Below, piece after piece: positions 44,383-52,285 of a stretch of DNA of 64,000 nt. Source of the DNA: Bordetella parapertussis (GTDB taxonomy: Bacteria; Pseudomonadota; Gammaproteobacteria; Burkholderiales; Burkholderiaceae_B). The notes beneath the pieces are model-generated. The model had not been told where the DNA came from. It did not search any database and saw only the letters and a list, made by a program, of their open reading frames with translations. The position numbers and the translations under genes were made by a program. The stretch's first letter is position 1; each line of letters begins with the position of its first letter. The stretch lies in contig CAMDFD010000008.1 in the NCBI GenBank assembly GCA_945897365.1, positions 62,001-126,000 on the forward strand, read 5' to 3'.

Positions 44383-45201
44383 TTAAGGAGCGATTGGTAT
44401 GCGCCGGGCGATCAAGTGTCCCATGCCTGGTTGAAAAGACTGCAACAGGGCTTGCTCCGCATGGGCGCAGGCCTGTTCTGCAGCGGTGGGGACACTGAGT
44501 CCACGCGCCAGCAGACAGGCGAGTGCCGTGGCGACCAGGCCGCCCGAGTCCCGAGCGCGCTCTGGAAAGACAGGGTTTGGCCAGGCGATCGTTTCACTTT
44601 CAGGACCCGTTAGCACGTTAGCCTGAAGGCCGGGACGTTGTTTGACGCCGGTGATGAGCACCCATTGGGCGCCGATGGCTTGAAGCGCTTGGGCACCTCC
44701 GGTGTGGCCGCAGGCCTCCATGACCTCGTCGCTAATCCATTGGGTCAGTCGACGTGCTTCAATCACGACAATATGGGCCTGCGGTACAAGCAGCTCAATG
44801 ACGGCGCCAATCAAGTCGTCAACCTCGTCCTCTTCTTCGGCGGGGGTCTCGGTGTCGATTTCCTGTGCGCCAAGGTGTAAAACCAGAGGGATTTGGCTGT
44901 AATCCGCAGCGATTTGTGCGACAGCGCTGACGGCTGCAACCGAGGACAGTGCACCGACTTTGATCGCTTGGACAGGGATATCTTCCAGGATGCAGCGCGC
45001 TTGGTCATCGATTTGCTCGGCTGAACAGGGGAAAACGGACTCGCTTTTGGCGCTGTCTTGGATTGTGATGGCCGTTAATGTAGACACGGCGTGCCCGCCG
45101 AGCGCGGCACAGGTAATCGCGTCCGCGGGCAAACCATCCGAACCGGTCGGGTCAAAAGGGCCAAAAAGAAGAGTCACGGGTGTTGCGATGAGTTGATTCA
45201 T
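44383..45201 (-). CDS. thiD: ThiD-like HMP kinase homologue with degenerate active site
   Basis: This ribokinase-fold protein (272 aa) aligns with HMP/HMP-phosphate kinase: FDPTGSDGLPADAITCAALGG corresponds to the usual SDPSGGAGIQADLKTFSALG. However, the C-terminal GTGC anion-hole motif is replaced by DSGG (218-221), and an acidic insert (TPAEEEDEVDD) sits near 119-129. The start at 45201 is used; the upstream frame is unrelated. By position with thiE it belongs to thiamine metabolism, but kinase activity is uncertain and it may be a binding or regulatory homologue. Confidence 0.75.
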   Translation of the reverse strand: MNQLIATPVTLLFGPFDPTGSDGLPADAITCAALGGHAVSTLTAITIQDSAKSESVFPCSAEQIDDQARCILEDIPVQAIKVGALSSVAAVSAVAQIAADYSQIPLVLHLGAQEIDTETPAEEEDEVDDLIGAVIELLVPQAHIVVIEARRLTQWISDEVMEACGHTGGAQALQAIGAQWVLITGVKQRPGLQANVLTGPESETIAWPNPVFPERARDSGGLVATALACLLARGLSVPTAAEQACAHAEQALLQSFQPGMGHLIARRIPIAP

Positions 45202-45273
45202 GTCAAAAAGACAAGCGATGTGTAGGCACGCATGGATAGGTTTGGTTAAGATTGACCCCATTGTAAGAGATGA

Positions 45274-45310
45274 CCCGTTTTACCTGTCTTTTTCCTTGAG
45301 GACAGACGGG
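45274..45310 (+). promoter_or_regulatory. Stem-loop in the rubredoxin leader
   Basis: CTGTC (45284-45288) pairs with GACAG (45301-45305), and CCCGT (45274-45278) pairs with ACGGG (45306-45310) across a five-base bulge. It sits about 20 bp upstream of the rubA ATG. It may stabilise the message or end divergent transcription; no U-tract is seen. Confidence 0.4.
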
Positions 45311-45331
45311 TTTCACTAAAAAGAGAGAAAG

Positions 45332-45496
45332 ATGCGTACTTGGATGTGTTTAATTTGTGGTTGGATTTACGACGAAGAAACGGGCGTACCCGAAGAGGGG
45401 ATTCCTGCCGGTACGCGCTGGGAGGATGTTCCGCCAAACTGGGTTTGCCCCGAATGCGGCGCGCGCAAAGAAGATTTTGAACTGATGGAAATCTAG
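45332..45496 (+). CDS. rubA: Rubredoxin
   Basis: This small iron protein of 54 residues carries two CxxCG knuckles, MCLICGWIYDEETG and WVCPECGARKEDFE, which bind a single Fe. It is an electron carrier, for instance to alkane hydroxylases or in oxidative-stress pathways. The ATG at 45332 follows AGAGAG; the product length and sequence match standard rubredoxins. It precedes algH by 9 bp and diverges from the thiD-like gene, as in Bordetella-type genomes. Confidence 0.93.
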   Translation: MRTWMCLICGWIYDEETGVPEEGIPAGTRWEDVPPNWVCPECGARKEDFELMEI

Positions 45497-45505
45497 TCCG
45501 CGCCT

Positions 45506-46111
45506 ATGGACGCATCGCAACGCGCTGCCGAGACTGTGACCGACTTGTCGAATCAATTTTTGATGGCAATGCCGGGCATGGTGTCGGGTGATTTGGCTGG
45601 AACGGTTATTTATTTGTGTGAGCACAGTCCAAAAGGCGCCTTAGGTCTTGTGATCAATCGGCCGACGGATTTGAGTGTCGCGGGCTTGCTTGAAAAAATT
45701 GACCTCAAGCTTGAAATCGCCCCTGGACAAAGCGCTGAGCAACATCCGGCACATCTGCCAGCGGTTTTTTTTGGTGGTCCGGTGCAGACCGATCGCGGTT
45801 TTGTCCTGCATTCGCCCGCAGGTGATTACAGTTCAAGCATCAAGTTCGGACGCATGGCTCTGACGACCTCGCGCGACGTGTTGGAAGCGGTCGCCCAAGG
45901 TCACGGACCACAACAGATGTTGGTCACGCTAGGCTATGCGGGATGGGGTGCAGGCCAACTCGAAAATGAGTTGGCTCAAAATGCCTGGCTGAGCGTTGCG
46001 GCGCAAGAATATATTATTTTCGATACGCCACCAGAGGATCGCTACCCCGCAGCACTTAAGCTGCTGGGCATCGATCCCATCATGCTGACGGGTGCAGCAG
46101 GGCATGCCTGA
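45506..46111 (+). CDS. algH: YqgE/AlgH family protein
   Basis: This 201-residue cytoplasmic protein belongs to the UPF0301/AlgH family, whose members are linked to alginate regulation in Pseudomonas; the biochemical role is unknown. Landmarks are FLMAMPGM, GALGLVINRPTDLS, FFGGPVQTDRGFVLH and LGYAGWGAGQLE. It is followed by ruvX with an 8-base overlap, the conserved arrangement in proteobacteria. Confidence 0.93.
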   Translation: MDASQRAAETVTDLSNQFLMAMPGMVSGDLAGTVIYLCEHSPKGALGLVINRPTDLSVAGLLEKIDLKLEIAPGQSAEQHPAHLPAVFFGGPVQTDRGFVLHSPAGDYSSSIKFGRMALTTSRDVLEAVAQGHGPQQMLVTLGYAGWGAGQLENELAQNAWLSVAAQEYIIFDTPPEDRYPAALKLLGIDPIMLTGAAGHA

Positions 46112-46496
46112 AGAAACCTTGCTAGCCTTTGACTACGGCGCTAAAAAATGTGGCGTTGCGCTAGGCAATACCTTGCTCAAACAAGCCCGTCCGCTGGACA
46201 TCATTTTAGAAGCGACGCGCGACGGACGTTTCAACCGGATCGAGGCTTTGCTCAAGCGCTGGCAACCTGAAAGACTGGTTGTGGGATTGGCACTGGCGAC
46301 GGATGGTGGCGAACAATATGCCAGTCAGCATTGTCGTCGCTTCGCGCGTCAACTCGAAGGGCGGTTTGGTTTACCTGTTGTCTTGGTTGATGAGCGCGGC
46401 TCGAGTCTTGAAGCTCAAAAGACCACTGGGAATGAACCTGACGATGCGGTTGCTGCGGCTATCATTTTGCAGCGTTATTTCGATACGCTGACTTAA
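46104..46496 (+). CDS. ruvX: RuvX/YqgF, putative pre-16S rRNA nuclease
   Basis: This 130-residue RNase-H-fold protein is expected to trim the 16S rRNA 5' end. It has the first Asp motif FDYGAKKCGVALGN, VVGLAL, VDERGSSLEAQ (usually VDERLTTxEA) and a terminal DDAVAAAIILQRY with the last metal-binding Asp. I chose the ATG at 46104; a GTG at 46092 is possible. In many Burkholderiales pyrR lies between this gene and pyrB; here pyrB-like follows after 22 bp and no pyrR is present. Confidence 0.9.
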   Translation: MPEETLLAFDYGAKKCGVALGNTLLKQARPLDIILEATRDGRFNRIEALLKRWQPERLVVGLALATDGGEQYASQHCRRFARQLEGRFGLPVVLVDERGSSLEAQKTTGNEPDDAVAAAIILQRYFDTLT

Positions 46497-46518
46497 GTGA
46501 CTCTGGGCTAATGAACGT

Positions 46519-47406
46519 ATGCGCAACCCCCAACTAAACCCACGCGGTGCGCTCACACATCTGCTCACTACCGAAGGGGTGTCGCGGCTGACACTCACGC
46601 GCATTCTCGATATGACCGAGCTGTTTCTCAACACAACAGAAGGTGAGATTAAAAAAATACCGCTCCTACAAGGTAAAAAAGTACTGAGCCTGTTGGATAA
46701 AGACATGGCTGAGCAGGCGCCAGCCGTCATGAGTGTATTTGAGCGCGCGGCGCAGAGTTTGTCCGCAGAGTGGTGTGGTATTCAAACCTTGCCAAGCAAC
46801 TCGAAACCTTTCCTGGCGGATCTTGATGCGGATATTGTCGTGTTGCGCACTCAAGCCAGTGGCGCGCCGTATTTAATCGCACAGCATGTTAGACCACAAG
46901 TGCATATCGTGAATGCGGGGGACGGCAGTCATGCCGATCCGATACGCGCCTTGATGGATATGTACACGATTCGCAACGTCAAAAAAGACTTTGCTCATCT
47001 CACGGTGGTGCTGGTGGGAGCAGTCATGCATTCGCGTCAGGCGCGTTCTTGTATCCATGCGCTCACAACCTTGTGCGTCGCCGAAGTTCGCGTGGTCGCA
47101 CCCTTGACGTTGTTGCCCGAGGGGCTCGCGCAGTTAGGCGTGCGTGCATATACGGATTTGACGCAGGGGCTACAGAACGCTGACGTTGTCATCATGCTGG
47201 ACCAGGAGTCTTGCGAGGCTGAACATACCTACATCCCTTCGCTTCAAGAGTATGTTAGGTGCTATGGGCTGACAGCGGAAACACTAGCTGCTGCCCAAGA
47301 CGATTGTTTAGTTCTTGGTGTGCAAGCTCAAGGTATCGAGCAAGAGGCTGCAGGTCTCGCGGTGCGCATGGCGGTGATGAGTCTTGTTGCGGGGGTGTCG
47401 GCATGA
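46519..47406 (+). CDS. pyrB: Degenerate aspartate carbamoyltransferase (pseudo-ATCase)
   Basis: The 295-residue frame is clearly an ATCase descendant: MRNPQLN start, TTEG near 17-20, KKIPLLQGK (45-53), SGAPYLIAQH (114-123), VNAGDGSH (131-138), DMYTIR (147-152), MHSRQARS (170-177) and a C-terminal AVRMAVMSLVAG. Yet the carbamoyl-phosphate loop STRTR is replaced by DKDMAEQAPA (60-69), and the loop bearing Lys84 (E. coli numbering) is deleted. HPTQ has become DPIR (140-143), the Arg229/Gln231 motif is now MLDQES (226-231), and HPGPMNRG is gone. Catalysis looks impossible. The frame is uninterrupted and overlaps pyrC' by 4 bp, suggesting a retained non-enzymatic role. An active pyrB must lie elsewhere if the cell makes pyrimidines. 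Confidence 0.85.
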   Translation: MRNPQLNPRGALTHLLTTEGVSRLTLTRILDMTELFLNTTEGEIKKIPLLQGKKVLSLLDKDMAEQAPAVMSVFERAAQSLSAEWCGIQTLPSNSKPFLADLDADIVVLRTQASGAPYLIAQHVRPQVHIVNAGDGSHADPIRALMDMYTIRNVKKDFAHLTVVLVGAVMHSRQARSCIHALTTLCVAEVRVVAPLTLLPEGLAQLGVRAYTDLTQGLQNADVVIMLDQESCEAEHTYIPSLQEYVRCYGLTAETLAAAQDDCLVLGVQAQGIEQEAAGLAVRMAVMSLVAGVSA

Positions 47407-48638
47407 GGCTCCATATTCAGCAGGGTCGAGTCATTGATCCTGCCAATGACCTTGATGCGTATGCGGATGTCTGTATTGCCGAGGGCATGATTGTCTCAGT
47501 GGGGGCGGTTCCGGAGGGCTTTGTTGCCGATCGAGTGCTCAATGCATCTGGCATGCTTGTGCTACCCGGCTTAGTGGATCTGTCTGCCCGTGTAGGGCAG
47601 TCGGGCGATGCCTCTACTGCCGCCTTGGCCGGGGGCGTGACAAGTCTCGTGCAGCCACCGGAGACGCTGCTCAATCATGCGCTCGAGTCACAGGCCAAGG
47701 TTTACCCCCTAGGTGCGCTGACGGTAGATTTGAAAGGACAGGCTTTGACGGAAATGGTGAGGCTTTCCCAAGCGGGTTGTGTGGGGTTTTCACAGGGCAA
47801 TACACCCGTGCAAGATACTGCGGTGCTTGTACGTGCGATGCAATATGCAAAATCGTTTGACTTTGCGGTATGGTTGCGGCCTCAAGACGCATGGCTGTCG
47901 CGGGGCGGTGTCGTCGCGAACGGTGCGTACGCGTCGCGCCTGGGTTTAGCGTCGATTCCTGTCGAGGCCGAGACCATTGCATTGCAGACCTTGCTGTCGT
48001 TACAGCGCATCACTGAAGTGCGCATGCATCTTTGTCGCTTGTCGAGTGCCGAGGCGATCAACATGGTGCGCGCAGCGAAAAAAGAAGGGCGGCCTATCAC
48101 CTGTGATGTGACGGCTAATCATGTGCATCTTACCGACATTGATATCGGTTATTACGACAGTCTTTTTCGGCTTGACCCTCCCTTGCGGGGGCAGCGTGAT
48201 CGCGACGCGATTCGACTCGGACTGTTGGATGGCACGATTGATGCAGTGTGCTCGGATCACACCCCACTGACGGACTTGGATAAAAATCTGAATTTTGTCG
48301 ATGCGATACCAGGCGCTATGGGTTTGGAGTTGTTGCTCTCACTGACGCTAAAGTGGGCACAAGAGGCACGTGTACCCTTGCTAGACGCGCTCAAGCTGGT
48401 CACGCATGCTCCGGGTCAAGTATTGGGCCAAAGTGCCAGATGGACCGTTTCGCCGGGTAGTCTCACTGTAGGCGCGCCTGCGGATGTATGCGTCGTGGAT
48501 CCAGAGGAATATTGGTTAGTGTGCCGTGAAAATATTCACAGTGCCAGTCAATGCACGCCCTTTCTAGGTCGTGAGTTGCCTGGGCGTATGGTTGCAACGG
48601 TGCTGCGTGGTGATCTTGTTTGGGAGCGATCTCGTTGA
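47403..48638 (+). CDS. pyrC': Dihydroorotase-like protein PyrC' (inactive class)
   Basis: This 411-residue amidohydrolase-fold protein is of the PyrX/PyrC' type, which in Pseudomonas lacks DHOase activity but scaffolds the ATCase dodecamer. The metal-binding HxH is absent: GLVDLSAR stands where DxHxH is expected. Other family parts remain, such as YPLGALTV, GCVGFSQGN, FAVWLRPQDAWL and DAVCSDHTPL. The segment after LSAR is shorter than usual (about 20-25 residues missing before YPLGAL). Its ATG at 47403 overlaps pyrB; a longer frame from 47259 is an artefact. It is thus paired with a pseudo-ATCase. Confidence 0.88.
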   Translation: MRLHIQQGRVIDPANDLDAYADVCIAEGMIVSVGAVPEGFVADRVLNASGMLVLPGLVDLSARVGQSGDASTAALAGGVTSLVQPPETLLNHALESQAKVYPLGALTVDLKGQALTEMVRLSQAGCVGFSQGNTPVQDTAVLVRAMQYAKSFDFAVWLRPQDAWLSRGGVVANGAYASRLGLASIPVEAETIALQTLLSLQRITEVRMHLCRLSSAEAINMVRAAKKEGRPITCDVTANHVHLTDIDIGYYDSLFRLDPPLRGQRDRDAIRLGLLDGTIDAVCSDHTPLTDLDKNLNFVDAIPGAMGLELLLSLTLKWAQEARVPLLDALKLVTHAPGQVLGQSARWTVSPGSLTVGAPADVCVVDPEEYWLVCRENIHSASQCTPFLGRELPGRMVATVLRGDLVWERSR

Positions 48639-49381
48639 AAGTCTTGCGTTTCCTTTTAAGAGCCACGTTGGCATTGACTTGGGTGCTGTGCGGATTGTTG
48701 ACGCTCGTGGTGGTTTTTCCGCTGGCTGGGCACAAAGGTCGGTTAGCGCTCAAGCGCAGTTGGTCTGGTGTGTTGCTCTTGTTGTGTGGTGTGCGAGTGT
48801 CGTACTCAGGTGAGCCTCTGCGCGAGGGACCTGCGCTTTGGGTGATCAATCATGTGTCCTGGCTTGATATTTTTGCGATCAATCATGCACGTGCTGCAGT
48901 GTTTATTGCCAAGAGTGAAATCCGACGCTGGCCTGTGTTAGGTTGGTTAGTGGCCGGAGCGGATACGATTTTTATCGAACGCGCTTCGCGCCATGCCGTG
49001 CAAAAGGTTGCCCGTGCGATGCAGGATACATTTGAGCGTGGCCAAGTGGTAGGTTTGTTCCCCGAGGGCACGACGTCACAAGGTTACGATTTGTTGCCTT
49101 TTTATGCCAATCTTTTTGAGCCTGCTCGGCGTGCAAATGTCCCGATACAGCCCGTAGCCTTGTTATTTTTCCATCACGACAAACGCAGTGATTTCGCGGC
49201 CTTTGTGGGCGATCAAACTCTACTGCAAAACTTATGGACAGTCCTGGGTGGAACAGGTGTCAGGATTGAGGTGGCGTTTTTAGCGCCGCTCTGGGTGCCA
49301 GATGGCGAACCCGCACCTGCGCGTGCAGCGCTCGGCGCACGTGCTCACCAGGTCATCAAGGAAGTGGTGTTGAGGCGCTAG
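48635..49381 (+). CDS. plsC: 1-acyl-sn-glycerol-3-phosphate acyltransferase
   Basis: PlsC-type membrane acyltransferase (248 aa) that makes phosphatidic acid from lysophosphatidate. It has the HX4D catalytic box in NHVSWLD, the FPEG motif in GLFPEGTTSQG and an N-terminal membrane segment. The start is probably the TTG at 48635, 8 nt after GGGAG and overlapping the pyrC' stop; an alternative TTG lies at 48620. Its position after pyrC' is conserved in the group. Confidence 0.9.
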   Translation: MKVLRFLLRATLALTWVLCGLLTLVVVFPLAGHKGRLALKRSWSGVLLLLCGVRVSYSGEPLREGPALWVINHVSWLDIFAINHARAAVFIAKSEIRRWPVLGWLVAGADTIFIERASRHAVQKVARAMQDTFERGQVVGLFPEGTTSQGYDLLPFYANLFEPARRANVPIQPVALLFFHHDKRSDFAAFVGDQTLLQNLWTVLGGTGVRIEVAFLAPLWVPDGEPAPARAALGARAHQVIKEVVLRR

Positions 49382-49418
49382 GGCCCTACACCAGTCTCCT
49401 GGGCTCGGGGTCAGTCGA

Positions 49419-50453
49419 TCAGCAGCTTTGGCAGCGAGGGTGTGCACGCAGACGGGAATAAACACCGAGCGCGTTATTCGCAAAAATCTTCTTTTTCTCC
49501 GCACTATCCGCCGAAGGGGAAGCGTCGATATAGCGACGTGTGTCGTCAAAATAAAAGTTGGTGAGCGGATCAATGCCTTGCACCGCACCGACAGTTTCTG
49601 ACGCGAACAAAATGTTTTTGTTGGGGACGACACGCAGCAATAAATCAATACCAGGCTGATGGTAAACGCAGGTATCAAAAAATACGTTATTGAGCACTTT
49701 TTCCTCTAACGAGGAGATGCCCATGTCAAGCGCCATGCCGCGATAACGACCCCAGTGATAGGGTGCTGCACCACCGCCGTGAGGAATAATGAATTTGAGC
49801 GTCGGGAAGTCCTTGAAAATATCCGAGGTCATAAACTGCACAAAGGCGGTCGTGTCGCCATTAATGTAGTGGGTGGCGACCGCGTTGAAATGCGGATTGC
49901 ATGAGCCGCTGACATGGATCATGGCCGGGACATCGAGTTCGACCATTTTTTCGTACAAGGGATACCACCACTTTTTATCCCACAACGGTGGGTCGGTCCA
50001 GCGTCCGCCTGTTGGGTCGGGATTGATGTTGGCACCGATAAAACCAAACTCGTTCACGCAGCGCTCGAGTTCTTCGATCACGCGCTGACCGGGTTGCACG
50101 CCAGCTGCCTGAGGCAGTTGACATACGCCGATGAAGTGATCCGGGTAGAGCTTACAGACACGATTGATCAATTCATTGTTGTAGCGCGCCCAGACGACAT
50201 TAGTATCCTCGTTGCCCATATGGTGGTCCATCGCGACCGCTTTAGGCGAGAAAATCGTCATGTCGATGCCACGCTCTTTCATGATGCGTAACTGATTATT
50301 ATCGATGCCATGACGGATTTCGTCGTCAGAGACGGCGGGTGGGGGGGCCGTCGGCGCTTGACCTGTTCGTTGAAACTCGGCGATCTGGTCGGCGCGAAAC
50401 TTGGCGACTTGGGGCGGGGTGGTCGTAAAGTGACCGTGGCAATCGATAATCAT
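49419..50453 (-). CDS. ligJ: 4-oxalomesaconate hydratase (LigJ-like amidohydrolase)
   Basis: This ACMSD-family metal enzyme (344 aa) resembles LigJ of the protocatechuate 4,5-cleavage and gallate pathways, which hydrates 4-oxalomesaconate. Features include the DCHGHF metal motif at the N-terminus, NPDPTGGRWTDPPL, HVSGSCNPHFN, IPHGGGAAPYHWGR and FDTCVYHQPGIDLL. No other lig genes are in the window, so the gene may be an isolated piece of aromatic catabolism. It converges on plsC and diverges from an alpha/beta hydrolase. Confidence 0.85.
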   Translation of the reverse strand: MIIDCHGHFTTTPPQVAKFRADQIAEFQRTGQAPTAPPPAVSDDEIRHGIDNNQLRIMKERGIDMTIFSPKAVAMDHHMGNEDTNVVWARYNNELINRVCKLYPDHFIGVCQLPQAAGVQPGQRVIEELERCVNEFGFIGANINPDPTGGRWTDPPLWDKKWWYPLYEKMVELDVPAMIHVSGSCNPHFNAVATHYINGDTTAFVQFMTSDIFKDFPTLKFIIPHGGGAAPYHWGRYRGMALDMGISSLEEKVLNNVFFDTCVYHQPGIDLLLRVVPNKNILFASETVGAVQGIDPLTNFYFDDTRRYIDASPSADSAEKKKIFANNALGVYSRLRAHPRCQSC

Positions 50454-50505
50454 GTTTAAGCTCGGTAAACGATGAAAAAGAGCACTTTACACAATTTTTA
50501 CGCGT

Positions 50506-50533
50506 TTGACGGACTTGTCCCTTAGGATAATAT
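50506..50533 (+). promoter_or_regulatory. Putative promoter of the alpha/beta hydrolase gene
   Basis: TTGACG (50506-50511) and TAATAT (50528-50533) have a 16-bp spacer in the ligJ/hydrolase divergent region, about 47 bp before the hydrolase ATG. The -35 matches five of six consensus bases and the -10 four; an overlapping GATAAT (50526-50531) is a second -10 option with shorter spacing. Confidence 0.45.
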
Positions 50534-50579
50534 CTTGCGACACGATTGTTTATCTTTTGCCAAACAGGAAGCCTAAGCC

Positions 50580-51440
50580 ATGTCCAGCCCCGTGAATCAG
50601 CAGACCCTAGACTGGATCGCTGTCTTCGAGCAGCGCGCGACGCGTCACGTCGTGACCGTGGGTGATCACCAGGTGGTTTGGCGGCAATTCGGCGAGGGAT
50701 CGCCTTTGGTGCTGATCCATGGCGGGCATGGCAGCTGGTTGCATTGGGCTCGCAACATTGAAGTGCTTTCTAAAGATTTTTCTCTGTGGATTCCCGACTT
50801 GGCGGGCTATGGTGACTCGAGCGACCCCCGCTTTGATGACTTTTCAACCATGGTCGATGTCACCGCAGAATGTCTCACGCAACTCTTTGGCTGCGGCACC
50901 CCTTTCGATCTGGCGGGTTTTTCTTTTGGGGGACTCGTGTCTGCTAATTTAGCGGCCAAGGGATTGCCAGTTCGCCGTTTGGCGTTGCTCGGCCCCGGTG
51001 GCCATGGTGGTCCGCGCCGAGAACGCGGCATGCTCATCAACTGGAAGCGCGCCGAGACGCACGAAGAGCTGATTGAGGCGATGCGCTTTAACTTGTGGGC
51101 GCACATGATTTACGCTGAGGCGCACATCGATGCTTTTGCGATGGGGATCCATACTTATTCGTGTATCAACACCCGCTTTCGGAGTCGAGGTATCTCGGGG
51201 CGAGGCTTGTTGGGCTCAGCCCTTGATGCATACAGCGGAGAGACGTTGATCATTTGGGGGGAGCATGACATCACCTGCACCCCAGAGTATCTGATGACGC
51301 ACATGATCAACGGGCATGCGAGACGCCAAGGCTTGATTTTGCCCGAGGTCGGTCATTGGGTGAATTACGAAGCAGTCGAGCCCGTCAATGTTTTGTTACT
51401 AGACTGGTTCAAAGTAGGTAGGATTGCGCAGGGGCTATAG
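50580..51440 (+). CDS. Alpha/beta hydrolase
   Basis: This 286-residue hydrolase has the nucleophile elbow GFSFGG (Ser in about residue 114), an oxyanion motif HGGHGSW, and likely acid and base in GEHDITC and VGHWVNYE. It resembles carbon-carbon hydrolases and esterases (MhpC-like), but the substrate cannot be told. It is divergent from ligJ with a 126-bp spacer, so it may belong to the same aromatic-acid route. It ends 8 bp before convergent apaH. Confidence 0.85.
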   Translation: MSSPVNQQTLDWIAVFEQRATRHVVTVGDHQVVWRQFGEGSPLVLIHGGHGSWLHWARNIEVLSKDFSLWIPDLAGYGDSSDPRFDDFSTMVDVTAECLTQLFGCGTPFDLAGFSFGGLVSANLAAKGLPVRRLALLGPGGHGGPRRERGMLINWKRAETHEELIEAMRFNLWAHMIYAEAHIDAFAMGIHTYSCINTRFRSRGISGRGLLGSALDAYSGETLIIWGEHDITCTPEYLMTHMINGHARRQGLILPEVGHWVNYEAVEPVNVLLLDWFKVGRIAQGL

Positions 51441-51448
51441 CCCCCCTC

Positions 51449-52285
51449 TCAGTCCTCGTGCGGATCGAGCATTTGCGCACAGGGGACTTGGATCACGGCA
51501 TGGTCTTGTAGGCGCACCGCAGTGAGATGGCCGCCCCACAGACAACCGCTATCGAGACAAATCACATCCCTATCGAGTTTGAGGCCGAGCGTGGACCAAT
51601 GCCCAAAGACGACGGTCACATCACGCGTTGCGCGCTTGGGTAAGCTAAACCAAGGAATGAGGGCTTTGTCATCTGGCGCGGGCTCGATTTTGACATTGAG
51701 ATGCATTCGGCCTTGTTTGTCACAAAAACGCACGCGCGTGAGCGCGTTGATGATCACGCGTAAACGATCTGGTCCTTTGAGACGCTCATCCCACTGATCT
51801 GGCGTATTGCCATACATCAGTTGTAAATGCTTTTTCCAATCTGCGCTTTGAAGCGCGGCCTCGACTTCGCTTGCAAGTTCGAGCGTGCGTTCGGCATCCC
51901 ATTCTGGCAGCACGCCCGCATGAACGAGCAAGTGACCGTAGGCATAATGCGCTAACGGCTGATGACGCAGCCAGTCAATGATGGCTTGCGCATCGGGGGC
52001 AGCGAGGACCTCATCCAAGGTATCCTTTTTACCGTTCTTGCGAACCCCAGCCGCCATCGCCAATAGGTGTAGGTCATGATTGCCTAATACCACCGTCGCA
52101 CGATCACCCAAAGACATGATCCGACGCAGCGTCGCCAGCGATTGTGGACCACGGTTGACCAGATCACCCGCAAACCAAAATTGCGCGTCTGCATCCTCTT
52201 GGATATCGGGCTGAGACAATAAGGTATCAAGAGAGCCACAGCAACCTTGAATATCTCCGATCATCCAGATGCTAGACATACTCAT
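51449..52285 (-). CDS. apaH: Bis(5'-nucleosyl)-tetraphosphatase, symmetrical
   Basis: ApaH cleaves diadenosine tetraphosphate to two ADP and can decap RNA. The 278-residue calcineurin-type phosphoesterase has all metal motifs: GDIQGCCGSL, WFAGDLVNRGPQSL and LGNHDLHLLAMAAG, plus FGHWSTLGL. I used the ATG at 52285, which overlaps the lptG stop (ATGA). It completes a minus-strand run with lptG, aroE and the TonB-like gene. Confidence 0.94.
   Translation of the reverse strand: MSMSSIWMIGDIQGCCGSLDTLLSQPDIQEDADAQFWFAGDLVNRGPQSLATLRRIMSLGDRATVVLGNHDLHLLAMAAGVRKNGKKDTLDEVLAAPDAQAIIDWLRHQPLAHYAYGHLLVHAGVLPEWDAERTLELASEVEAALQSADWKKHLQLMYGNTPDQWDERLKGPDRLRVIINALTRVRFCDKQGRMHLNVKIEPAPDDKALIPWFSLPKRATRDVTVVFGHWSTLGLKLDRDVICLDSGCLWGGHLTAVRLQDHAVIQVPCAQMLDPHED

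Noticed and set aside
47259..47402. N-terminal extension of pyrC' within pyrB
   Set aside because: Its composition is unlike amidohydrolases; the ATGA overlap at 47403 gives a standard start.
46519..47406. Frameshift or misassembly as the cause of the missing ATCase motifs
   Set aside because: Recognisable ATCase blocks lie in the same frame on both sides of every altered block, so frameshifts are not needed; the lost motifs are not apparent in other listed frames. A raw-read check is still the decisive test.
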